From the IMG/VR virus record IMGVR_UViG_3300044996_000692, positions 1 through 23,646 of that record: a stretch of DNA of 23,646 nt, one strand, 5' to 3'. How positions within the stretch are numbered: the first letter of the stretch is position 1; each line of letters starts with the position of its first letter. Positions 12,540 to 20,037 of the stretch are shown here, piece after piece. The DNA is from a virus. The translations under genes were made by a program, and so were the position numbers. Under the pieces are notes generated by a model, which was not told the DNA's origin, searched no databases, and saw nothing but the letters and a program-made list of their open reading frames with translations.

Positions 12540-14093
12540 ATGGCGAAGAATAAAAAACCAATAACAGACGAAATCGCGACAGTAGAGAAAGACATCTTCC
12601 AGGACTATATCGGAAGAACGCTTCTAAACCCGGACAAGGTGCTGAAATCAGAATCCGGCGGCAAAGGGATTGAACTCTACGAAGACCTCCTCCGCGACGA
12701 CAAGGTGGGCTCAACCCTCCAGACGCGCCGGCTCGCGGTTATAGGCAAGGAATGGGAAATGCGTCCGGCCTCGGAGAAGAGGCAGGATGTGAAAATCTCC
12801 GAATATGTAAACGACGTGCTTGCCGATTTCAATTACGACGCTGCGCGCGGCGTGCTTCTCTCCGGACTGGTTATGGGGTTCAAGCCCTCTGAAGTGATGT
12901 GGGATTATTCCGAGGGGGCCGTCTGGATCCGCGAGATGATCGGCAGGGCCTCCCGCCGGTTTGTGTTCGATAAAGAGCGCAGGCTCAGGCTTCTTACCCT
13001 GAAGAACATGGTCGAGGGCGAGGAGCTGCCCGACCGCAAGTTTGTGGTGTTCACGAACACGTCAGACAACGGCAGCCCCTATGGCGACGGACTCGGCAGG
13101 ATGCTTTACTGGCCGGTATGGTTCAAGAAGAACGCCATAAAATTCTGGCTGATATTCGCTGATAAATTCGGTTCTCCCACTGCTGTCGGAAAATATCCCG
13201 CAGGCACCGACAAGGTGCAGCAGGACGCCCTCCTCGGCGCCATAGAGGCAATACAGCAGGAAGCGGCAATCAAGATACCCGACAATATGGTCATAGAGCT
13301 GCTTGAGGCAACCCGCTCCGGAACGGTAAACACCTATGAGGGCCTCTGCGATTACATGAACAGCGCCATCGCGCAGGTCATGCTGGGGCAGACGCTTACA
13401 TCCGATATCGGCGACAAAGGCAGTTACTCGGCGTCGCAGACGCATGAGGGCGTGCGGCAGGATTATATCAAGGCAGACGCAGACGCGCTGTGTCTCTGCC
13501 TCAATGAATCCCTGATCAGATGGATCGTGGATTATAACTTCCCCGGCGTGACCAAATACCCGAAGGTATGGATCCGCACCGAGGAAGAGAAAGATTTGAA
13601 GCCGCTGGCCGAGAGAGACCAGATACTTCTGAACATGGGCGCGCGCATAACGCACGCGTATATCCACGACACCTATGGGATACCGGAGCCGGATAGCAAT
13701 GAAGAGCTACTGCAGCAACAGGGGACAATTCAGAATGAAGAATCAAGAATGCGGAATACAGGGCAACAAGTGGAAGGCAACAGGCAACAGGCGGAGGGGT
13801 CAAAAGAAACGCTTGAGCAGTTTGCGGAACGCAAATCAGCTTCTTTCTTGTTCCCGGATCAGCAGGCTGTTGATGACGCGGCGGCGTCCCTTGCTCCAGA
13901 ACAGTTGCAGCAGCAGATGCAGGGAGTGATGAAGCCTGTTATTGATCTTATAGCTGAAGGCAATTCCTATGATGAGATTATGGAAGCTCTCCTCGAGGCA
14001 TATCCCTACATGAAAACAGAAGCAATCGAGGAGATGCTCGCCCGGGCAATCTTTGTCAGCGAATTGTGGGGGAGGCTGAATGCCGGCAAATAA
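12540..14093 (+). CDS. Portal protein (DUF935, Mu gp29-like) with in-frame repeat insertion
   Basis: ATG 12540 gives 517 residues; TTG 12525 has a better-spaced purine stretch from the repeat. The body matches the DUF935 portal family: YEDLLRDDKVGSTLQTRRLAV near the N-terminus, VMGFKPSEVMWD, FADKFGSPTAVGKYPAG, and AQVMLGQTLTSD. Portals form the dodecameric DNA channel at the capsid vertex. Residues about 395-421 (IQNEESRMRNTGQQVEGN and on) are encoded by a family B half-element and a family D-like stretch, in frame, between the portal core and a helical C-terminal part. The 3' end overlaps the MuF gene by 14 bases. Confidence 0.92.
   Translation: MAKNKKPITDEIATVEKDIFQDYIGRTLLNPDKVLKSESGGKGIELYEDLLRDDKVGSTLQTRRLAVIGKEWEMRPASEKRQDVKISEYVNDVLADFNYDAARGVLLSGLVMGFKPSEVMWDYSEGAVWIREMIGRASRRFVFDKERRLRLLTLKNMVEGEELPDRKFVVFTNTSDNGSPYGDGLGRMLYWPVWFKKNAIKFWLIFADKFGSPTAVGKYPAGTDKVQQDALLGAIEAIQQEAAIKIPDNMVIELLEATRSGTVNTYEGLCDYMNSAIAQVMLGQTLTSDIGDKGSYSASQTHEGVRQDYIKADADALCLCLNESLIRWIVDYNFPGVTKYPKVWIRTEEEKDLKPLAERDQILLNMGARITHAYIHDTYGIPEPDSNEELLQQQGTIQNEESRMRNTGQQVEGNRQQAEGSKETLEQFAERKSASFLFPDQQAVDDAAASLAPEQLQQQMQGVMKPVIDLIAEGNSYDEIMEALLEAYPYMKTEAIEEMLARAIFVSELWGRLNAGK
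13730..13800. repeat. Family B half-element and family D-like stretch inside the portal gene
   Basis: ATTCAGAATGAAGAATCAAG and GAATGCGGAAT match the left arm of family B; GGCAACAGGCAACAGGCGG resembles family D. The frame is kept open through both. Confidence 0.7.
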
Positions 14094-15447
14094 CATAGAT
14101 CTGAAATACGCTATCGGGCTTAAACCCGAAGAAGCGATTAAATACTTCGACTCCAGGGGATATACATTTTCTCACGACTGGCAGGACACCTGGCAGGATG
14201 CCCACGCAAAGGCGTTCACTGTTGCAAAGGCAATGCGCATGGATGTGCTTCAGGACATCCGGGGCATGGTCGGCGAGGCAATTGATAAAGGCCTTACCCT
14301 GCGGGAATTTCAAAAGGCACTTGAACCGAAACTCAGGGCAAAGGGATGGTGGGGCAGCCAGCTTGCCGGAGATGAAACCCCTCTGTCTCCCCCCTTGGAT
14401 AAGGGGGGAATGAAGGGGGGTTATTCTGTGCAGCTCGGCTCTCCTCACAGGCTGAAGACAATTTATCAGACAAATCTCCAGACGGCATACATGGCAGGCA
14501 GATACAAGGAATTCGCTGACAATGTTGATGACAGACCCTTCTGGCAGTTTGTCGCTGTGATGGACTCGCGCACACGTCCCGCGCACGCGGCCTTGAACGG
14601 CAAGGTTTTCCGGTATGACGATCCGTTCTGGGATACCCATTACCCGCCCCTGGGGTTCAACTGCAGATGCAGGGTGCGGGCATTGTCAGATAAAAATATA
14701 AAAAGCAGAAACCTTTCTGTTGAGAAAAGTGAAGGCAGAATAACCTGGCAGGATGAGCTCGTCAGCAAAAAGACAGGAGAGCTGAGGCCGGTTGCCGCGT
14801 ATCACGACCCGCTTACCGGACAAAGCATAAAGACTGATGCGGGCTGGAGCTACAATCCGGGGAAGGCGTGGATGGAGCCTTTTACCCCGGGACCCTTTGA
14901 CCCTGATGAGTTTGAAGGCGGCTTCAAGACAGTCGGAGCAATGTATTATCCCAAACCTCCGATAGAAAAACTTCCGGCAAAGCCGCTGGCAAAAGAGATG
15001 CTTTTATCCCCGCATCAAAATACAGGAATGACCGATAAAGACTACATTAATGTCTTTCTGAAGGAGTTCGCCACAGAGATCGGCAAGCCGGTTGTCTATA
15101 AAGATGTGATTGGCGACCCGGTGATAATCTCTGAAGAGCTTTTTAAAGACCGTTCCGCGGGCGGTTATAAGGTCTTAAAGTCAGACAGAGAAATCTATCT
15201 GCCGATGCTTGCGGACACTATCAGGGACCCTGTGGAAGTATGGCTGGTGTGGGTGCAGGGGAAAGGGGAAGCAAGGCTCTGCAAGAGATATATAGGCGTC
15301 TATAAGGATGCATCCGGGAAGTTTGGCGGATACGCGGTTTTTGACCTTATAGATGATGTATGGCAAGGCACCACGGCGTTCAAGCCGAGAAAACTGGAGT
15401 ATCTTGATGACTACAGGACAGGAACATTGCTCTACACAAAAAAATAA
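14080..15447 (+). CDS. MuF head morphogenesis protein fused to a PBECR2-like nuclease domain
   Basis: Residues about 120-205 form the MuF (gp30/gp7 SPP1-like) domain, with FWQFVAVMDSRTRPAHAALN, YPPLGFNCRCR and the conserved Cys pair. MuF proteins sit in the capsid, may be ejected with DNA, and are often fused to toxins. Residues about 318-455 (KDYINVFLKEFATEIGKPV, then WLVWVQG, CKRYIGVYKD and the TGTLLYTKK end) match the PBECR2 domain (phage Barnase-EndoU-ColicinE5/D-RelE-like nuclease), predicted to cut RNA. Residues 99-115 are encoded by a family A variant, in frame, between the N-terminal helices and the MuF domain. No immunity gene is obvious nearby. Confidence 0.87.
   Translation: MPANNIDLKYAIGLKPEEAIKYFDSRGYTFSHDWQDTWQDAHAKAFTVAKAMRMDVLQDIRGMVGEAIDKGLTLREFQKALEPKLRAKGWWGSQLAGDETPLSPPLDKGGMKGGYSVQLGSPHRLKTIYQTNLQTAYMAGRYKEFADNVDDRPFWQFVAVMDSRTRPAHAALNGKVFRYDDPFWDTHYPPLGFNCRCRVRALSDKNIKSRNLSVEKSEGRITWQDELVSKKTGELRPVAAYHDPLTGQSIKTDAGWSYNPGKAWMEPFTPGPFDPDEFEGGFKTVGAMYYPKPPIEKLPAKPLAKEMLLSPHQNTGMTDKDYINVFLKEFATEIGKPVVYKDVIGDPVIISEELFKDRSAGGYKVLKSDREIYLPMLADTIRDPVEVWLVWVQGKGEARLCKRYIGVYKDASGKFGGYAVFDLIDDVWQGTTAFKPRKLEYLDDYRTGTLLYTKK
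14387..14422. repeat. Family A variant inside the MuF gene
   Basis: CTCCCCCCTTGGATAAGGGG is followed by GGAATGAAGGGGGGTT. CCCCCCTT pairs with AAGGGGGG around a short loop. It is translated in frame as a proline- and glycine-rich segment. Confidence 0.8.
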
Positions 15448-15522
15448 CCTGAAAAGCATCCTACCCGGCAACCCGGGTTTGTTAACGGCCCCGGATAAGG
15501 TGGCCTTACCTCTTCAGGTTAT
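15444..15522. other. 79-base structured palindrome between MuF and gpG genes
   Basis: ATAACCTGAA (15444-15453) pairs perfectly with TTCAGGTTAT (15513-15522). Inside are ACCCGG/CCGGGT with a CAAC loop (15463-15478) and an AAGGTGGCCTT stem (about 15497-15507), giving a three-way-junction-like shape. The MuF stop codon lies in the outer stem. It could be an RNA control element, a repeat or a processing site; no known riboswitch or tRNA is recognised. The whole gap runs 15448-15557. Confidence 0.6.
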
Positions 15523-15557
15523 GACTTTATTTTACTCAGGCAGAGAGGTTTGTCAAG

Positions 15558-16076
15558 ATGATTGAAATCAGAATTGATGACCATGAAGTCAGGAATCTCC
15601 TGGGCACCCTGCAGGGGAGGCTCCGAACCCTGTCGCCTGCCATGAAACAGATCGCCGGCATTATGCATGATGCAGTTGAAGAAAACTTTGAGCAGGAAGG
15701 CAGGCCAAAATGGGATCCGCTGAAAAAGTCCACACAGGAGCAAAGGAAGAAGGAAGGCAAATGGCCCGGGAAGATATTGCAGAAAAGCGCCGGAGGCCTC
15801 GCTGCGTCAATCAGCCGCTCCTTTAATTCATATCAGGCGGTTGTAGGATCAAATAAAAAATATGCGGCAATTCATCAGTTCGGCGGAAAGACCGGCCCCC
15901 ATATTATCAGGCCAAAAAGGAAGCAGGCATTATTCTGGCCCGGCGCAAAACATCCGGCAAGGTCGGTGAACCACCCGGGTTCAGACATCCCCGCGCGGCC
16001 ATTTTTGAAATTAACCGATGGGGATATGTCGGAAATCAAATCAGCCCTGATGGATTACATTTTGAGAGGGAAATAA
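15558..16076 (+). CDS. Virion morphogenesis protein (Mu gpG/gp31-like)
   Basis: ATG 15558 follows AGAGAGG. The 172-residue product matches the phage virion morphogenesis family: an N-terminal LSPAMKQIAGIMHDAVEENF helix, the conserved KWDPLKKST, the basic ILQKSAGGLAASI, VGSNKKYAAIHQFGGKTG and IPARPFLKL near the end. In Mu the family protein gpG is needed for head and tail joining. Its place after MuF is as in Mu. Confidence 0.9.
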   Translation: MIEIRIDDHEVRNLLGTLQGRLRTLSPAMKQIAGIMHDAVEENFEQEGRPKWDPLKKSTQEQRKKEGKWPGKILQKSAGGLAASISRSFNSYQAVVGSNKKYAAIHQFGGKTGPHIIRPKRKQALFWPGAKHPARSVNHPGSDIPARPFLKLTDGDMSEIKSALMDYILRGK

Positions 16077-16080
16077 AACA

Positions 16081-16176
16081 AATGCAGAATGCAGAATGCA
16101 GAATGAAGAAAAACAAAAGAATAAAACCCGGCTCCTTATTCATATTTCTTCATTCTGCATTTTTAATTCTTCATTC
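16081..16176. repeat. Family B palindromic repeat (longest copy)
   Basis: Three tandem AATGCAG units on the left pair with CTTCATTCTGCATTT and AATTCTTCATTC on the right, around a loop of about 30 bases. It fills the first half of the 222-base gap 16077-16298. Confidence 0.92.
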
Positions 16177-16212
16177 AACAGAATGCCCCAGGATCGATTT
16201 AAGGAGGACAAC

Positions 16213-16308
16213 ATGAGGTTTGTATCGCGGTGCCCCGCGTTTTTTGAATGGCGCATGTTTATAAACAAAATTTGCGCTATCCGCGCAGGGAGGATGAGAT
16301 GGCTTTAG
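16213..16308 (+). CDS. 31-residue leader ORF upstream of the protease/scaffold gene
   Basis: ATG 16213 has one of the best ribosome-binding sites in the window, TAAGGAGGA (about 16200-16207). The peptide is basic and aromatic (MRFVSRCPAFFEWR and on) and its TAG stop at 16306-16308 overlaps the protease start ATG 16299 by 10 bases. Codons 5-11 coincide with a small terminator-like hairpin. The setup recalls an attenuation or coupling leader, but the ORF could also just bring ribosomes to the protease gene. Confidence 0.5.
   Translation: MRFVSRCPAFFEWRMFINKICAIRAGRMRWL
16226..16245 (+). terminator. Small terminator-like hairpin inside the leader ORF
   Basis: CGCGG (16226-16230) pairs with CCGCG (16235-16239) around TGCC and is followed by six T (16240-16245). 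The 5-bp stem is short, so termination would be weak and sensitive to a translating ribosome. Confidence 0.4.
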
Positions 16309-17420
16309 ACTGGTTTCCTGTATTCCGCACCGGGAAGCACACCGATTCCAACGGAAACGAGAAGGAATGGACGCGGGATGACCTCAATAAAATCGTCAGC
16401 TCATACGACCCGTCACATCATGAAGCCCCAGTGGTCATCGGACATCCTAAAGACAATGCCCCGGCGTGGGGATGGGTGGAGGCGCTGAAGCGGGAAGGAG
16501 ATATCCTGCTCGCAAAACCGGCGCGGCTTGTCAGCGATTTCGTGGATATGCTGAAGAAGGGCATGTTCAAAAAGCGGTCCATCTCTCTTTATCCGGATGG
16601 ATCTCTCAGGCATATAGGGTTTCTCGGAGCAATGCCCCCGGCAGTAAAGGGGCTGGAAGATATCCAATTTAATGAAGGAGGTGAAACAACGATTGAATTT
16701 GAAGAGATGCTTAGCCCCTCCCATTCTCACCCTGAGTCAAGGGGAGGTGAAGGCAGGGGTACGGAAGAATCTAAAAAGGAGGATAAGACTATGAAGTTTT
16801 TTGATTGGCTCAAAAGCCTCGCGCAGAAAGAGGGGGTGCAGCTTGACGACCTCCCCGCGACCTTCAGCGAGGCCGACGTCAGGGACGCTGCCGCAAAGGC
16901 CGCTCAGGAAGCCCGAGACAAGGCAGCGGCGGAATTTGCCGAACAGCAGAAAAAGAAAGACTCCGAAATTGCCGAGCGTGAACGAAAGCTGAAGGAGAAG
17001 GAGGCCTCGTACGCGAAGAAGGCCGTCTCTGAATTCTGCGAGGGACTGAAAAAACAGGGCGTGCTTACTCCCGCGATGGATAAGATCGGCATGGGCATAA
17101 CGGAGTTTATGCATCAGATATCCGCCATAGGGACAACCGTTGAGTTCGGCGAGGGAGACGCGAAAGGAAAGCAGACCCCGCTTGAATTCATGCAGGGGTT
17201 TCTCGCGAAACTGCCGAAGGCGATTGAGTTCAGGGAAGTCGCCGGGAACGAAAAGGACACCGGCAAAAGCGGCAACGCAGGCGAAAGGCTCGGCAGACTC
17301 GTAAGCGAAAAGATGAAGGCAAACAAGGAACTCACTTATGGAGCCGCATTCGCTGAAGTGCAGGAAGAAAATCCTGAGCTCGCGGCGGAATACGCTGAAG
17401 ACATGAAAGGAGGGAAATAG
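16299..17420 (+). CDS. Mu gp32-like protease/scaffold protein with in-frame repeat insertion
   Basis: ATG 16299 follows AGGGAGGA at about 16287-16293. Residues 1-130 match the Mu protease I family: FPVFRTGKHTDSNGNEKEW, SYDPSHHEAPVVIGHPK, then KKRSISLYPDGSLRHIGFLG and PPAVKGL. Family members cleave the scaffold during head maturation. Residues 160-373 are a charged helical scaffold, with a long coiled coil (EQQKKKDSEIAERERKLKEK). An internal ATG at 16791, with AAAAAGGAGG about nine bases upstream, would make the scaffold alone, as Mu makes gpZ from within gpI. The segment at residues 137-154 comes from a family A variant, in frame, exactly between protease and scaffold. Confidence 0.9.
   Translation: MALDWFPVFRTGKHTDSNGNEKEWTRDDLNKIVSSYDPSHHEAPVVIGHPKDNAPAWGWVEALKREGDILLAKPARLVSDFVDMLKKGMFKKRSISLYPDGSLRHIGFLGAMPPAVKGLEDIQFNEGGETTIEFEEMLSPSHSHPESRGGEGRGTEESKKEDKTMKFFDWLKSLAQKEGVQLDDLPATFSEADVRDAAAKAAQEARDKAAAEFAEQQKKKDSEIAERERKLKEKEASYAKKAVSEFCEGLKKQGVLTPAMDKIGMGITEFMHQISAIGTTVEFGEGDAKGKQTPLEFMQGFLAKLPKAIEFREVAGNEKDTGKSGNAGERLGRLVSEKMKANKELTYGAAFAEVQEENPELAAEYAEDMKGGK
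16712..16755. repeat. Family A variant inside the protease/scaffold gene
   Basis: GCCCCTCCCATTCTCACCC on the left and TCAAGGGGAGGTGAAGG on the right can pair through CCCCTCC/AAGGGGAGG. It is translated as a Ser-, His- and Gly-rich linker. Confidence 0.65.
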
Positions 17421-17422
17421 AA

Positions 17423-17818
17423 ATGGCAACAGAAAATGGAATTATGGATTTAAGCTATCCCGCTGATGAGGAACTGAGCAACGATCAGTACAGGATAATG
17501 GTGCTCGACGCCACATCCGGCAAGGTAAGACGTCCAAATGCCGCAACAGACATTCCGTTTGGCATATTGCAGAATGCGCCTCTGGCTGATGAAGCCGCGG
17601 TAGTGCGGCCGTTCGGCTGCGGCGGGGTTTCAAAAGTGCTGCTGGGCGCGACAATGGGAATAGGCACAATCATAGGCATGGAATATGTCAGCGCCTCTGA
17701 CGCAGGCAAGGCGATTGCCGCGGTGGTAACGCAATATCCCGTTGGAGTGCTTCTTGTTGGCGGGGTTGAAGATGATCTCGGGGTGGTCCTGCTTTCGCCG
17801 CTGACAGTTAAAGCATAA
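17423..17818 (+). CDS. Head decoration or cement protein
   Basis: This 131-residue protein starts at ATG 17423, three bases after the protease stop, with AAAGGAGGGAAA upstream. It is rich in short strands and Gly/Val (IPFGILQNAPLADEAAVVRP and PVGVLLVGGVEDD), the pattern of DUF2190-type capsid cement proteins that bind as trimers on the capsid surface. Its place between the scaffold and major capsid genes supports this. Confidence 0.72.
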   Translation: MATENGIMDLSYPADEELSNDQYRIMVLDATSGKVRRPNAATDIPFGILQNAPLADEAAVVRPFGCGGVSKVLLGATMGIGTIIGMEYVSASDAGKAIAAVVTQYPVGVLLVGGVEDDLGVVLLSPLTVKA

Positions 17819-17829
17819 AGAAACAACGC

Positions 17830-17920
17830 CCCCTAACCTCCCCTATCCCCTCCTTGTCAAGGAGGGGAAAAAGGGGTGGTGATGGGAAAAATAACGCCCC
17901 CTCTTAAATTAAGAGGGGGA
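17830..17920. repeat. Family A hairpin repeat and a second palindrome in tandem
   Basis: A family A copy (17830-17880, CCTCCCCTATCCCCTCCTTG and CAAGGAGGGGAAAAAGGGG arms) is followed by a different palindrome (CCCCCTCTT at 17897-17905 with AAGAGGGGG at 17911-17919). They fill most of the 131-base gap before the major capsid gene and may add mRNA stability ahead of a highly expressed gene. Confidence 0.9.
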
Positions 17921-17949
17921 AGGGGAAGCTAAAAAGGAGGAATTAACAA

Positions 17950-18930
17950 ATGCCACAGCCGAATGTTAAAGAATTGATCGTTGCGGGGCCGCTGCAGAAT
18001 GTCAGCATAGCCTACCGCAATCAGAGTTACATAGCCGACCGGGTATTCCCTGTCATCGACAACATCTCCCCGAAGGCGAAGATTGCCAGATATCTCAAGG
18101 GCGCGTGGTTCCGTGATGAAGCCGGAATAAGAGGCCCCAGCGCGGAAGCGCCGAGAGGCGGATATCCGGTTGACCTGCTCAGCGTCTCGACAAAAGAGTA
18201 CGCGTTCGCGAAAGAGGTGACTGACGAGGACCGTAAGTTTGCGAACTCCCAGGGAGCTCCGCCCTTAAAGCCGGATCAGGACGCGCTTGAATTTTGCGCC
18301 GACAAGATTGACCTGTCGAAGGAAAGAAGGGTCGCGTCAATGATAATCGCCGGGACCTGGTCAGGCGCTGCAGGAGAGGACGCTGCCGGGTTATGGGCGC
18401 CAAACGACGCGACAAACACGTTCATCGTCGATGTGCTGGCAAGGATCGAAACCATCAGGTCAAGCACAGGGATGAAGCCAAACGCCATGTGGATGGACTT
18501 CGGAACCTACAACACACTAAAGAAGCTTGACGCCCTGCTGGACCGCATCAAATACACCCAGCGGGGGATATTAACGGCGGAATTGATCGCCGCCATGTTC
18601 GACCTTGATGAGCTGCTGATCGGCGAAGCGGTCTATTCAACAGCGAAAGAGACCAAGGCGGGCACGGACTTTACCGCGTCCAATGTCTGGGAAAAGAATG
18701 CGGGCAAAGGTTCCGCGTTCCTTTATTACCGTCCGAAATCGCCAGGACTCAAGACCCCGTCGGCAGGATATCAGGCGAGGGTCGCTTATGATGAAGGCGG
18801 AGTAAGGAGAACGACCACCTGGAGAGAGGCGTCGAGACACCAGGACGTGTATGAGGTTGCGGAAGAAACGGATATCGTGCAGACCGGAGCTGACCTCGGC
18901 TTCCTGTGGTACGACACAATCCTGACGTAA
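17950..18930 (+). CDS. Major capsid protein
   Basis: ATG 17950 follows AAAAAGGAGG. The 326-residue protein follows the decoration gene and has features of HK97-fold capsid proteins of the Mu-like group distinct from Mu gpT: NQSYIADRVFPVIDNISPKA near the N-terminus, a tail of TREASRHQDVYEV type (TTTWREASRHQDVY), and the middle AMWMDFGTYNTLKKLD. A length near 330 is usual. It should assemble the icosahedral head. Confidence 0.85.
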   Translation: MPQPNVKELIVAGPLQNVSIAYRNQSYIADRVFPVIDNISPKAKIARYLKGAWFRDEAGIRGPSAEAPRGGYPVDLLSVSTKEYAFAKEVTDEDRKFANSQGAPPLKPDQDALEFCADKIDLSKERRVASMIIAGTWSGAAGEDAAGLWAPNDATNTFIVDVLARIETIRSSTGMKPNAMWMDFGTYNTLKKLDALLDRIKYTQRGILTAELIAAMFDLDELLIGEAVYSTAKETKAGTDFTASNVWEKNAGKGSAFLYYRPKSPGLKTPSAGYQARVAYDEGGVRRTTTWREASRHQDVYEVAEETDIVQTGADLGFLWYDTILT

Positions 18931-18939
18931 TAATAACCC

Positions 18940-18985
18940 AACCACCCCTTCCCCTCCTTGGCAAGGAGGGGAAAAAGGGGCGGTG
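18940..18985. repeat. Family A hairpin repeat
   Basis: CCACCCCTTCCCCTCCTTGG and CAAGGAGGGGAAAAAGGGG arms, lying in the 77-base gap after the major capsid gene. Confidence 0.92.
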
Positions 18986-19007
18986 AGGGGGGAGTTGAAG
19001 AGGAGTT

Positions 19008-19430
19008 ATGGCATACTCGACCATTACAGACATCAAAAAGCTGCTTCCCGAGGAAAGCGTCATCCAGCTTACGGATGATGAAAATCTCGGTGTTGTCAAT
19101 CAAACGAGACTTGACGAATCAATCGCCCAGGCGGACGCCGAGATAGATTCCTATTGCGGCTCGCGCTATACGGTGCCGTTCGCTGTTGTGCCGGACATCG
19201 TTAAGAAGCTCTCGGTTGACATCGCGATATATAACCTCTACTCACGCCGGGTCGAGGAGATCCCGGAGACGCGGGCGTCCCGGTATCGCAATGCCATCCG
19301 GCAGCTCGAAGGGATAGCAAAGGGAATTATCAGCATAGGAGAAACAGCCATCGCGGAAGAAGGCGGACCTGAAAGCAATAAAACAGACGACGATCGTATC
19401 TTCACGAGGGATACGTTAGGAGGATATTGA
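19008..19430 (+). CDS. gp36-like protein (DUF1320)
   Basis: ATG 19008 follows GAGGAG. This 140-residue protein has the DUF1320 pattern: YSTITDIKKLLPEESVIQLT at the start, LDESIAQADAEIDSYCGSRY, then DIAIYNLYSRR, and a tail with a Glu- and Asp-rich end. Mu gp36 family members are head-tail connector or completion proteins. The stop overlaps a TTG and lies just before the lipoprotein start. Confidence 0.92.
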   Translation: MAYSTITDIKKLLPEESVIQLTDDENLGVVNQTRLDESIAQADAEIDSYCGSRYTVPFAVVPDIVKKLSVDIAIYNLYSRRVEEIPETRASRYRNAIRQLEGIAKGIISIGETAIAEEGGPESNKTDDDRIFTRDTLGGY

Positions 19431-19432
19431 GG

Positions 19433-19867
19433 ATGAGACATAAAAGACAAATTATGGTTTTACTGGCATTAATGACGATAATCCTGTTGTCCGGGTGCTC
19501 GCTGCTGAAGAGCGGCAGCGTGGCGGCTTATGAAAGCATTGAATCAACGGCTCGAGCGGATACTCAGGCAGTGGATAAATACGAACTGACAGCAGTCATG
19601 CTGAAGGAAATACACGATAATGCTGTTGTGATGTGCGACGCGAAAGCGCTCACTGCAAAGCAGTGCGCCGATATAAACGTTTTGTATCAGGAAACACGGC
19701 AGGCATTTATTGAACAGGGAGACAGGCTGAAGGATTACATACTGGTGAAAACCCCTGAAACGATTAGGGGGTACATCAATGCCAGGACTGCGTTTGAAAG
19801 TCTTTTTCAGCAACTTAAAGACAGGGCCAAACACATGAAAATCAAATTTATGGAGGTGAAAGAATGA
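19433..19867 (+). CDS. Phage-encoded lipoprotein, 144 aa
   Basis: ATG 19433 follows GGAGGA at about 19420-19425. The N-terminus has basic residues, a hydrophobic stretch (MVLLALMTIILL) and an LSGC lipobox with Cys22, so signal peptidase II would cleave it and anchor it in a membrane. The mature part is helical and contains two further Cys (VMCDAKALTAKQCAD). It could be an exclusion or lysis protein, such as a spanin-type lipoprotein, but no family is recognised. It overlaps the next gene by four bases. Confidence 0.75.
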   Translation: MRHKRQIMVLLALMTIILLSGCSLLKSGSVAAYESIESTARADTQAVDKYELTAVMLKEIHDNAVVMCDAKALTAKQCADINVLYQETRQAFIEQGDRLKDYILVKTPETIRGYINARTAFESLFQQLKDRAKHMKIKFMEVKE

Positions 19868-20037
19868 ATGCAGCTACAGTTATTGCGGTTGCGGCCATTG
19901 CCGAGAAAATCATAAACGCGGGGATTGAATTGATTGAGTCGCTGAAAGGCGCTGAAGCGAAACAGGAACTGCTTGACAGAATAACAAAAGCTCAGGCAAT
20001 AGTGCCTGCTGAACCAATAGTAGGAGGTAAAGAATAA
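19864..20037 (+). CDS. Small amphipathic protein, 57 aa
   Basis: ATG 19864 overlaps the lipoprotein stop (ATGA), with GGAGGTGAAAG upstream. The N-terminal half is hydrophobic and helical (ATVIAVAAIAEKIINAGIE), and the rest is charged. It overlaps the next gene by one base (TAATG). Its close coupling on both sides suggests a joint role with the lipoprotein. Function unknown. Confidence 0.6.
   Translation: MNAATVIAVAAIAEKIINAGIELIESLKGAEAKQELLDRITKAQAIVPAEPIVGGKE

Noticed and set aside
13062-13667. 201-codon minus-strand frame within the portal gene
   Set aside because: It is a shadow of a clear DUF935 gene with no family pattern of its own.
15444-15522. Possible tRNA or known riboswitch
   Set aside because: No T-loop or anticodon arm pattern, and no riboswitch consensus recognised.
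4870-16176. Possible CRISPR array from regularly seen AATGCAGAAT units
   Set aside because: The units are parts of scattered palindromes with no regular spacers.
16096-16212. Upstream extension of the 31-codon leader ORF through the family B repeat
   Set aside because: The strong ribosome-binding site immediately precedes ATG 16213; the upstream part is repeat sequence.
16737-17429. 230-codon minus-strand frame opposite the scaffold
   Set aside because: The charged coiled-coil on the + strand creates open antisense frames; no domain seen.
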